Below, piece by piece: positions 51,369-59,098 of a DNA stretch of 64,000 nt. The position numbers were made by a program, and so were the translations under genes. How positions within the stretch are numbered: the first letter of the stretch is position 1; every line of letters begins with the position of its first letter. The stretch comes from Microseira wollei NIES-4236. GTDB lineage: Bacteria > Cyanobacteriota > Cyanobacteriia > Cyanobacteriales > Aerosakkonemataceae. Below the pieces are notes generated by a model. It saw only the letters and a program-made list of their open reading frames with translations, was not told where the DNA came from and made no database searches. The stretch spans positions 1 through 64,000 of the forward strand of contig NZ_BLAY01000004.1 of the NCBI RefSeq assembly GCF_020521235.1, written 5' to 3'.

Positions 51369-52685
51369 ATGTTACCAAAAACAGAAAACTGGGCAATTGT
51401 AGGAGGCGGTATTTTGGGCATGACCCTTGCCCATCGACTGGCTCAACAAGGAAAAAACGTTACCCTATTTGAGGGAGCTAACGAACTGGGTGGATTGGCA
51501 AGTGCTTGGCAGTTGGGGGATATAGTGTGGGATCGGCATTACCACGTGACGTTGCTGTCGGATACCCGCTGGCGATCGCTGCTTGCCGAACTCGGTTTAG
51601 AACGAGAAATCGAATGGGTAGAAACCAAAACGGGTTTGTATGCCGATGGCCAACTTTATTCTATCTCTAATTCTATCGAATTCTTGCGCTTTTTCCCTTT
51701 GGGATTAATCGACAAGCTGCGGTTTGCTTTCACGATTATCTACGGTTCTAAAATCAACGATTGGAAAAAACTAGAAAAAATCCCCGTCACCGATTGGCTG
51801 AAAAAATGGTCGGGAAAACGCGCTTTTGAAAAAATCTGGCTCCCCCTGTTGCGCGCCAAGTTAGGTGACAATTACAAAAAAGCCTCAGCCGCATTTATCT
51901 GGGCAATTATTGCCCGACTATATGCCGCGCGTCGCACCGGATTAAAAAAAGAAATGTTTGGCTACGTTCCCGGTGGATCTGCCCGCGTTTTGGAACGATT
52001 TGGTCAAGTTTTGGCTGGAGAACACGTCAAAATAAAACTCGGTCATCGAGTCACAAAAGTTGAGCCTATCGGCAGGGGTAAAGTCAGCATCGAGTTTCAA
52101 AACCGAGAGCAAGAAACCTTCGATCGCGTTATTTTAACAACCGCCGCCCCCATCGCCGCTCAAGTTTGTTCCGGACTTTCTGAAGCGGAAATTTCCCAGC
52201 TTAAAGGCATTGAATATCAAGGAATCATTTGTGCTTCCCTGTTGTTGAAAAAACCCCTTTCCAACTTTTATGTAACGAACATTACCGACACCTGGGTTCC
52301 CTTTACCGGCGTCATCGAAATGTCAGCGTTAGTTGACCGCAAATATTTGGGTGGAAATGCCTTAGTTTACCTGCCCAAATACTTACCATCAGACGCTCCG
52401 GCATTTTCCCTATCCGACAAAGAGTTGGAGGAAAAATTCGTCCAAGCACTGCTCCAAATGTACCCTCGGTTTGAGCGCAGCGACTTGGTTTGCTTTCAAG
52501 TTTCGCGAGTCAGGTACGTGCTGGCAATTTCAACAGTGAATTACTCGGAAAAATTACCGCCAATGCCAACTTCCATACCCGGAGTTTATATTATCAATTC
52601 AGCCCATATCGTCAACGGAACGCTGAATGTCAACGAAACAATTCAGCTAGCCGAAAAAGTAGCCGAACAGTTTTTAGCTAACTAG
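51369..52685 (+). CDS. NAD(P)/FAD-dependent oxidoreductase
   Basis: A 438-residue flavoprotein of the amine-oxidase/UDP-galactopyranose-mutase-like group. The FAD motif is WAIVGGGILGMTLAHRLAQQGKNVTLFEGANELGGLASAW. The rest resembles glycan-cluster oxidoreductases annotated as protoporphyrinogen-oxidase-like. The C-terminal YIINSAHIVNGTLNVNETIQLAEKVAEQF closes the flavin site. In this setting it may modify a lipid-linked or nucleotide sugar. It is 44 bases after the GT-C gene. Confidence 0.78.
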   Translation: MLPKTENWAIVGGGILGMTLAHRLAQQGKNVTLFEGANELGGLASAWQLGDIVWDRHYHVTLLSDTRWRSLLAELGLEREIEWVETKTGLYADGQLYSISNSIEFLRFFPLGLIDKLRFAFTIIYGSKINDWKKLEKIPVTDWLKKWSGKRAFEKIWLPLLRAKLGDNYKKASAAFIWAIIARLYAARRTGLKKEMFGYVPGGSARVLERFGQVLAGEHVKIKLGHRVTKVEPIGRGKVSIEFQNREQETFDRVILTTAAPIAAQVCSGLSEAEISQLKGIEYQGIICASLLLKKPLSNFYVTNITDTWVPFTGVIEMSALVDRKYLGGNALVYLPKYLPSDAPAFSLSDKELEEKFVQALLQMYPRFERSDLVCFQVSRVRYVLAISTVNYSEKLPPMPTSIPGVYIINSAHIVNGTLNVNETIQLAEKVAEQFLAN

Positions 52686-52755
52686 CTCAATTAGCAATTA
52701 GCAATTAGCAATTACCAATTACCAATTACCAATTACCAATTACCAATTACCAATT
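52686..52755. repeat. short tandem repeats (AATTAGC then AATTACC)
   Basis: Three AATTAGC and eight AATTACC units run right up to the ATG of the methyltransferase and displace any ribosome site. Confidence 0.88.
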
Positions 52756-53604
52756 ATGAACTGTCCAATTTGCGATGCACCCACGCGCCGTTTGTTTAAA
52801 AAGTATGGCTATTGGATCAGAGTTTGCGAAACTTGCTTTCACCAATTCGCCGAACTCAGCCCAACTTTAGCCCATGGGGAACAAGTTTACGGCGACGAAT
52901 ACTTTGAAGGGGGGGGTGCGGGTTATCCCAACTACTTAGGCGAAGCAAAAATTCTTAGATCTCATAGCCGTCGCTACAGCAAAATTTTGGCACGTTACAT
53001 GCAACCCGGAACGATGCTGGATGTCGGCGCCGCAGCGGGTTTTATCCTTCAAGGGTTCACAGACGGCGGATGGACGGGTAGAGGCATCGAACCGAACCCG
53101 CGCATGGCAGAATACGGACGGATGCATCTGGGGTTACCCATCGAGACGGGGACGCTGGAAGAGTTTAAAACCAGCGATTGCTACGACCTCATCACCATGA
53201 TCCAAGTTATTCCTCACTTTTTCGCTCTCAAAAGTGCTTTGCAGACAGCTGAAAAAGTTACTAAACCCAACGGGTATTGGCTGATTGAAACTTGGAATCG
53301 AGAAAGCTTGATGGCGCGAATTTTTGGTAAAAATTGGCACGAATACAGTCCCCCTAGCGTCCTCCACTGGTTCTCCCCTTCTGGACTGCAAAACCTCACC
53401 ACACAGTTTGGCTTTCGCGAAATTGCCAGAGGAAGACCCTCAAAATGGATTCAAGCTTCCCACGGGAAATCTCTACTTGGTTACAAGCTAAAAGGATCGA
53501 CCTTGGGAAAACTGGCGATGAAGGTAGTTAATTTGATTCCCGACGATCTATCCATCCCTTACCCGTCAGAGGATCTTTTCTGGGCGCTGTATCAAAAACA
53601 ATAG
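52756..53604 (+). CDS. class I SAM-dependent methyltransferase with zinc-binding N-terminus
   Basis: A 282-residue protein. NCPICDAPTRRLFKKYGYWIRVCETCFHQF forms a four-Cys zinc site. The SAM-binding motif is MLDVGAAAGFILQGFTDGGWTGRGIEPNPRMAEYG, as in the methyltransf_23 group often found in surface-polysaccharide loci. It probably methylates a sugar or a glycan terminus. There is no usable ribosome site because tandem repeats occupy the upstream DNA. Confidence 0.8.
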   Translation: MNCPICDAPTRRLFKKYGYWIRVCETCFHQFAELSPTLAHGEQVYGDEYFEGGGAGYPNYLGEAKILRSHSRRYSKILARYMQPGTMLDVGAAAGFILQGFTDGGWTGRGIEPNPRMAEYGRMHLGLPIETGTLEEFKTSDCYDLITMIQVIPHFFALKSALQTAEKVTKPNGYWLIETWNRESLMARIFGKNWHEYSPPSVLHWFSPSGLQNLTTQFGFREIARGRPSKWIQASHGKSLLGYKLKGSTLGKLAMKVVNLIPDDLSIPYPSEDLFWALYQKQ

Positions 53605-53833
53605 TTAATTGATTTGAAATTTCAGATTTTAGATTTGAGATTTCAGATTTCAAATTCTAAGATTTGTTGCTGATGCGGGCATCCCAGACAAAATCAATCT
53701 AAAATCTCCTATCTAAAATCTAAAATTACTGTAAGCTGTTTGGCGATCAAATGGTTCCATAAATTATCGATCGTGGGGTGCATATATCGCGAACAGAAAC
53801 AGACAGGTATTACCCAAAAACCAGGGGGCTATA

Positions 53834-54356
53834 ATGAAAATGCCTCGTCACAACTTGACGTTAACCAGAAACCCGGTTACTTCGGTTTTTGGCATCATTC
53901 CTAACAGAATTAAGCTGCTCCTTTTTGGCCTATTCATTCTGGGTGCTGTTTTAAAAACCTTAGATATAGGACAGCCAATCGGCGTAGACAACCTCCTATC
54001 TTGGCGGGAAACGGATATTAGCGGCATCGCCAGAAATTTTTATCGCGAAGTGATGAATTTGTTCTACCCCAGAATTGATTGGCGAGGAGATGGCCCCGCC
54101 TATGTAGAAATGGAATTTCCCCTCTATCCTTGGTTAATTTCAGGACTTACGCAAGACGAGAAAAGAAACCCGGTTTCGACCGTCGTTCGCGAAGCGGAAG
54201 GGAGGCATATCTCTCGCCACCAAACCAAGGATTTTTCGGAGAAACCGGCAACTTGCGCGTAAGTCCTGAATTTCTGACTTGCGTCGAACATTTCCTGCAA
54301 TTCGAGAATGCCAACAAGCCGTTGTGTTTGAATTAACTCCCAAGCTCAAAAAATAA
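53834..54356 (+). pseudogene. GT-C membrane glycosyltransferase, deleted internally and hit by a repeat
   Basis: The first 102 codons (MKMPRHNLTLTRNPVTSVFG, one membrane helix, then DNLLSWRETDISGIARNFY and PAYVEMEFPLYPWLI) match the N-terminus of PMT/ArnT-like enzymes. A family A element follows at 54141-54268. After it the frame ISDLRRTFPAIRECQQAVVF, then ELTPKLKK-stop, looks like the C-terminus of such a protein. Removing the element and one copy of AATTT gives an unbroken 129-residue frame, so roughly 400 central residues were already missing. Non-functional. Confidence 0.72.
54141..54268. mobile_element. family A element, long form, inside a glycosyltransferase gene
   Basis: CAGGACTTACGC to GCGTAAGTCCTG, flanked by AATTT (54136-54140 and 54269-54273). 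The central part is almost identical to the copy at 44894, so it is probably a recent insertion. Confidence 0.88.
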
Positions 54357-54360
54357 ACCT

Positions 54361-55941
54361 ATGAACGCGAAAATATCCCAGGGGCTATCTACATCAGCGC
54401 TAAAATTCCTAGTTATCGCTTTGTTAGCGCTAGGCATATTTTGTCGATTCGTTAACCTTGACCAAAAAGCTTACTGGCTGGATGAAGCTTTTACCTCGCT
54501 GCATCTTTCTGGTTATTCAGATCGAGAAGTAGAGAATCAAATTGTTAACGCTGGGATCGTTAGCGTTGCAGAGTTACTCAAGTATCAGTATCCCAGTCCT
54601 GAAAAAACAGTTTTTGATACGGTCGATCGGATTGCGGAAACAGCACCGGAATTGCCACCGCTGTATTTTGCGCTCGCTAGATTTTGGCTCCAGTTATTCG
54701 GCAATTCCATCACCGCGCTCCGCAGTCTGTCTGCCATAATTAGCTTGCTAGTTTTTCCCAGCATTTATTGGCTGTGTCTGGAACTCTTTAAATCCCCATC
54801 AGTCGGGTGGATAGCGCTCGCTTTAATAGCCGTTTCACCGTTTCACGTCCTCTTCGCCCAAGAAGCGCGACCTTATAGTTTGTGGACGGTAATAATTTTA
54901 CTATCTAATGCTTCGCTGCTGCGAGCAATGCGGCTACAAACAAAGCTCAGTTGGATCGCTTATGCAGTCACTGTAATCTTGGGGTTGTATACTCATCTAT
55001 TTTCGGCTTTACTGTTTTTCACTCAAGGGGTTTATGCAGTCTTAAGCCAACGCTTTCGATTGACTAAAACTCTAATTTGCTATCGAATTGCCTCGGTAAT
55101 ATCGCTCATAGCTTTTGCCCCTTGGCTTTACCCAGCTATAATTACCATATCTCGATATCCAAAGCAACCTGTAGAAGCAGCAACAACCGCGTATACCATC
55201 ACCTTAGTTAAAGGTTGGATTCGCGGGTTTGGCTTGTTTTTTGCCGATTTTAGCATCGATGAAACCAGTGGTTTAATTGCCGTAATTTTATTTTGTATTT
55301 TGCTAGTATTTATTTTAGCATTAGTCTGGTATTCGATTTATTATTTATGTATAAATAACCCTCCAAATGTTGGGTTATTTGTTTTGATATCAATCGCACT
55401 ACCTCCGCTAGTAATAATTTTATTAGATTTAATGCAAGGGCAAATCAGATCGACGATATCTCGTTATTTCGTATCTAGCGGTTTGTTCGTGCAGCTAACA
55501 GTTGCTTACCTGTTGGCAAATAAACTGGGGAAAACTTACGAGCGACCGTTAAAACATCAACAATGGAAAATTGCCGCGCTCGCTTTACTTTCCGTAGGCG
55601 TGTTATCCTGCGTAACTATCTCCCAATCCCCAGTTTGGTGGACGAAAGCTGAAGATAAAAATAATCATAAAGTGGCTGAGATTATTAACAAAGCCAAGAA
55701 ACCACTAATTGTCAGCGATGCTTTTTTTGTGAAAATGTTCCCCCTCAGCCATGTTTTAGATGAAAAAGTGAAAATTCAGTTATTACCTAGCCCAAAGATA
55801 GCCAAAATTACTCAAGGTTTTAGCGATGTGTTTTTGTACAAAATTTCTCAAAAATTAATCGATGAATTAAAACAAAAACAGCAGCTTAAAGTAGAACCAG
55901 TTTACCCCCAGTATCTATGGCAAGTGAAGCAGAAAAATTGA
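54361..55941 (+). CDS. glycosyltransferase family 39-like membrane protein
   Basis: A 526-residue polytopic protein with about eleven helices. FCRFVNLDQKAYWLDEAFTSLHLSGYSDREVENQ after the first helix is the GT39/PMT_2 signature loop (Asp-Glu), and a HVLFAQEARPYSLW segment matches the second loop. It uses a polyprenyl-phosphate sugar donor. It starts five bases after the broken GT-C gene and may have replaced its role. Confidence 0.78.
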   Translation: MNAKISQGLSTSALKFLVIALLALGIFCRFVNLDQKAYWLDEAFTSLHLSGYSDREVENQIVNAGIVSVAELLKYQYPSPEKTVFDTVDRIAETAPELPPLYFALARFWLQLFGNSITALRSLSAIISLLVFPSIYWLCLELFKSPSVGWIALALIAVSPFHVLFAQEARPYSLWTVIILLSNASLLRAMRLQTKLSWIAYAVTVILGLYTHLFSALLFFTQGVYAVLSQRFRLTKTLICYRIASVISLIAFAPWLYPAIITISRYPKQPVEAATTAYTITLVKGWIRGFGLFFADFSIDETSGLIAVILFCILLVFILALVWYSIYYLCINNPPNVGLFVLISIALPPLVIILLDLMQGQIRSTISRYFVSSGLFVQLTVAYLLANKLGKTYERPLKHQQWKIAALALLSVGVLSCVTISQSPVWWTKAEDKNNHKVAEIINKAKKPLIVSDAFFVKMFPLSHVLDEKVKIQLLPSPKIAKITQGFSDVFLYKISQKLIDELKQKQQLKVEPVYPQYLWQVKQKN

Positions 55942-56010
55942 CGGTAACCGGCTAAGGCTTTAAAAAATAAAAACGACCATTACCAATTCCCAATTACCCA
56001 TTACCAATTG

Positions 56011-57000
56011 ATGATGAACGCAAACAAGAAACCAATTGCTAGCCTATCCCTAGATCTGGATAACAAGTGGTCTTACATGAAAACCCACGGAGATCCGGGT
56101 TGGGAAACTTTTCCCTCTTACTTGGATATTGTAGTGCCGCGTTTTATAGACTTTCTTGGGGAAAGAAATCTAACAATCACCGTTTTTATCGTCGGTCAGG
56201 ATGCGGCATTAGAAAAGAACCATGCAGCACTCAGATCGATTGCTGAGGCGGGACACGAAATCGGAAATCACTCGTTTAAGCACGAACCTTGGTTACACCT
56301 TTACTCTGAAGAAGAGATAGAAAAAGAGATTGCGAGCGCAGAATACCATATCGAACAAGCCACTGGCAAAAAACCCATTGGCTTTCGCGGCCCAGGATTC
56401 AGCATTTCCCGCAGCACATTGCAAGTTTTAGCACGACGCGGCTATCAGTACGAGGCTTCCACCTTTCCCACTTTCCTCGGCCCACTGGCAAGAGCTTACT
56501 ACTTTATGACCAGTAAATTGAGCCAGGAAGAAATGGAACAGCGGAAAGTTCTTTTTGGCACGTTCGATGAAGGATTTCGACCCCTCAAACCCTACCAGTG
56601 GCAGTTAAATACTGGCGGACTCATAGAAATTCCAGTAACGACGCTGCCGATTTTTAAAGTGCCGATTCATTTCAGCTATTTGCTTTATTTAAGCGTATTT
56701 TCTGCCCCCCTGGCGCGGCTTTATTTCCATATCGCTTTGAAACTCTGCCGCTTAACGGGAACGCAACCTTCCTTGCTATTGCACCCGCTCGATTTTCTCG
56801 GCGGCGATGACATTCCAGAGCTATCTTTTTTCCCAGCAATGAACCTTCCCGGTTACAAAAAATTAGCCTTGCTCAGTAAGTTAGTTGGCCTGCTATCCGA
56901 GCAATTTACGATAGTAACAATGCAGCAACACGCTGAGTTAGCAACTGAACGGGTCAAACTTCCCAGGGTAGAACCCCGCTTCCGTCAGGTAGGAGTTTAA
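56011..57000 (+). CDS. polysaccharide deacetylase
   Basis: A 329-residue NodB-homology (CE4) enzyme. SLSLDLDNKWSYM supplies the catalytic Asp and metal Asp region; the His motif is GHEIGNHSFKHEPW (His-x3-His) near residue 90; RGPGFSISRSTLQVLARRGYQYEAST completes the active site. A His in SLLLHPLDFLGGDD is the C-terminal catalytic base. It is expected to remove N-acetyl groups from an exported polymer. No signal peptide is visible, so a cytosolic or lipid-linked substrate is possible. TTG at 56008 precedes two ATGs. Confidence 0.82.
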   Translation: MMNANKKPIASLSLDLDNKWSYMKTHGDPGWETFPSYLDIVVPRFIDFLGERNLTITVFIVGQDAALEKNHAALRSIAEAGHEIGNHSFKHEPWLHLYSEEEIEKEIASAEYHIEQATGKKPIGFRGPGFSISRSTLQVLARRGYQYEASTFPTFLGPLARAYYFMTSKLSQEEMEQRKVLFGTFDEGFRPLKPYQWQLNTGGLIEIPVTTLPIFKVPIHFSYLLYLSVFSAPLARLYFHIALKLCRLTGTQPSLLLHPLDFLGGDDIPELSFFPAMNLPGYKKLALLSKLVGLLSEQFTIVTMQQHAELATERVKLPRVEPRFRQVGV

Positions 57001-57006
57001 AAGACT

Positions 57007-57107
57007 CAGAACTTACGCTCATATTCCCGGTTTCTACGAAAAATCCTTGGTTTGGAAGAGATCGACGGTCTCACCTTTGTTTCTTTTCTCGTCGTGGGTA
57101 AGTCCTG
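57007..57107. mobile_element. family A element with target duplication
   Basis: CAGAACTTACGC to GGGTAAGTCCTG, flanked by AGACT (57002-57006 and 57108-57112). Starts seven bases after the deacetylase stop. The gap 57113-57383 holds no gene I can see. Confidence 0.83.
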
Positions 57108-57383
57108 AGACTTTTAGGTGGCGATATCGATTGGCAATTTTGACGCTGGATTGCTCCGAAAAGCTGGCTACGATCAAAACTTCAATTCTTCCTGAATCTC
57201 CATCAGCGTTCCACTAGGTCTTAGCAGTACATTTGTTCTAGATCGGGGCTGTGCTTGCAAGTCCCTTCAAGTCCCTCTCCTAGTAAGACGCCATCGGCGG
57301 CGCTTTTGGCGTCAGCAGGCTAGAATGCAGAGGATGGGGGACTTGCAAGCAAGACCCTAGAGTGCGGTCAAAAACAGTTGGTG

Positions 57384-57513
57384 ATATGAAGTCCGGTCAA
57401 TTGCCCGTAATAAAAATTGTTTGTAGTCAGGACTTCAGTCCTTACTAGGATGACGGATAAGGACTAAAGTCCTGACTACGAACTTATTAAGGTCATAGGA
57501 CCGGATATGATAT
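57384..57513. repeat. family B element with an inner palindrome
   Basis: ATATGAAGTCCGGT to ACCGGATATGATAT. Inside, GTAGTCAGGACTTCAGTCC and GGACTAAAGTCCTGACTAC form a long hairpin. Confidence 0.65.
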
Positions 57514-57585
57514 CACCAATAATGCACCTCGATTTATACTATGGGTGAAAAGCCGCACATCATATGATAGAGAGAACGCGCCACT

Positions 57586-58230
57586 ATGCAAAAGGATTTA
57601 CAAGGTTTAGAAATTACTAAAGGAGAACTCAAACGCTTAAGTGGTGTGAGTGTAAATGCTGTGTTCAAACCCGCTTCACCGCGTAAGTTTTTAGCGGAAA
57701 TTCTCAAAACAGTTGGCCTCATCGGGATACTTTCGGTCAGCTGTATTTTTCTAGTTCAAGTTTTTCCTACCCATCGTATACTTTTAATTATAGTGCATTT
57801 GCTGCTAGCAGCTTGGTTAGTTATTGAGGATGCCATAAAGATATATTTAAGTCAAAAACACCGTCATTTTATCAGTATTATAGAAGATGTAGAACGCTAT
57901 AACGCCGTGATTCAAAGTATCGATATTAATGACCAAATCGAAGCCGCCGGAAACCCCGGAGTCCGATTACAGCAAAGATCGCGGGTGATTCAAGCCCTTA
58001 AACTAACGCGGGAAGATTTAATCCGCGCTTTAAAGACTGAGAGGATTTTAAGGGAAAACGAGCATTTTATCAAACTGAATCCCGAACTATTTGCTAATAA
58101 TTTAACCGCGTTAGCAGCCTTGCAAGTAGGCGAAAAAGCCAGCGAGTACGGGCGGCTTTTAAATGAAGCGTTTGAAATTGGCATGAGCATCCAAGACGAA
58201 ATGAGACAATTGCAAAATCGGCAGTTATGA
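57586..58230 (+). CDS. membrane protein of a three-member local family (copy 2)
   Basis: A 214-residue paralog of the protein at 37816 and of the next gene. MQKDLQGLEITKGELKRLSGVSVN, two membrane helices (about residues 38-85), then DVERYNAVIQSIDINDQIEAAGNPG, LKTERILREN and NPELFANNLTALAALQ. Its stop lies 21 bases before the start of copy 3, so the two are one transcription unit. No domain recognised. The paired arrangement suggests a hetero-oligomer. Confidence 0.65.
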   Translation: MQKDLQGLEITKGELKRLSGVSVNAVFKPASPRKFLAEILKTVGLIGILSVSCIFLVQVFPTHRILLIIVHLLLAAWLVIEDAIKIYLSQKHRHFISIIEDVERYNAVIQSIDINDQIEAAGNPGVRLQQRSRVIQALKLTREDLIRALKTERILRENEHFIKLNPELFANNLTALAALQVGEKASEYGRLLNEAFEIGMSIQDEMRQLQNRQL

Positions 58231-58250
58231 AAGAGGAGAATTGGCATTCC

Positions 58251-58925
58251 ATGCAACCAGATTTAGTCGGGTTAGAAATTACCAAGGGAGAACTAAAACG
58301 TCTGATTGGAGTCGATCCAGATGATGTTTTCAGAACCTCGATTTTGCGAAATGCCCAAAAGCGCTGGAGTTTGTTCTTAAATGAAATACTAATAGGTTTG
58401 GCACTCACCCCCATTATCGTCGGGGTAATTTACACATTTGTTATCTTTCCTATTCTGGGGTCATCTATTCCCACTGCGATCGCATTGCTAATTATAGTCC
58501 CAATTATAGTGGCGACGGGTCGGTGGTTTTTGAGTCAAAAAAACCGTTCTAAGTTGCTCGTCAGCCTGCTGGATGAAGTCGATAAATATCATGCAGTTAT
58601 CAACGCTATCCATATAAACGACCAGTTGGAAGCAGCGGGAACAGCAGGGACAAGTTTAAGCGATCGCGCAAAAGTTATTGCAGGATTGCAACTCACCAGA
58701 GACGATCTAGTTCGCGCGTTGAAAACCGAAAGAATTTTAAGAGAAAACAAGCAAGTAATATCTACCAATCCAGAACTATTTGCCAATAATTTGAGAACCT
58801 TGCAAGCAATGCAAACTAGCAGCGACCAAGCCAGCGAGTACGGACGGCTACTCAACGATGCATTGCAGATAGCAGTAGACGTTCAAGCAGAAATGAGGAA
58901 ATTGCAACAGAAAAGAATTGGGTAA
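58251..58925 (+). CDS. membrane protein of a three-member local family (copy 3)
   Basis: A 224-residue paralog. The start MQPDLVGLEITKGELKRLIGVDPDD has GAGGAG twelve bases upstream; an in-frame ATG at 58227 overlaps the stop of copy 2 and is an alternative. Two membrane helices (about residues 43-88) precede the cytosolic domain with KYHAVINAIHINDQLEAAG, LKTERILREN and NPELFANNLRTLQAMQ. All three copies keep a long C-terminal amphipathic helix (VQAEMRKLQQK). Confidence 0.65.
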   Translation: MQPDLVGLEITKGELKRLIGVDPDDVFRTSILRNAQKRWSLFLNEILIGLALTPIIVGVIYTFVIFPILGSSIPTAIALLIIVPIIVATGRWFLSQKNRSKLLVSLLDEVDKYHAVINAIHINDQLEAAGTAGTSLSDRAKVIAGLQLTRDDLVRALKTERILRENKQVISTNPELFANNLRTLQAMQTSSDQASEYGRLLNDALQIAVDVQAEMRKLQQKRIG

Positions 58926-59045
58926 TTGGTAATTGGTAATTGCTCATTGCTCATTGCTCATTGCTCATGGGAATATTTTCCAGATCTACCATTAGCCTTT
59001 AGCCATTAGCAAATCTGAAATCTGAAATCTGAAATCTGAAATTTG
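58926..59045. repeat. short tandem repeats, several types
   Basis: AATTGGT, CTCATTG, CCATTAG and CTGAAAT units in succession between copy 3 and the kinase gene. Confidence 0.85.
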
Positions 59046-59098
59046 CAATTATCCTGAGACAATGAGGACTGAAGTCCTCACTACGAACTTACAAGAAG

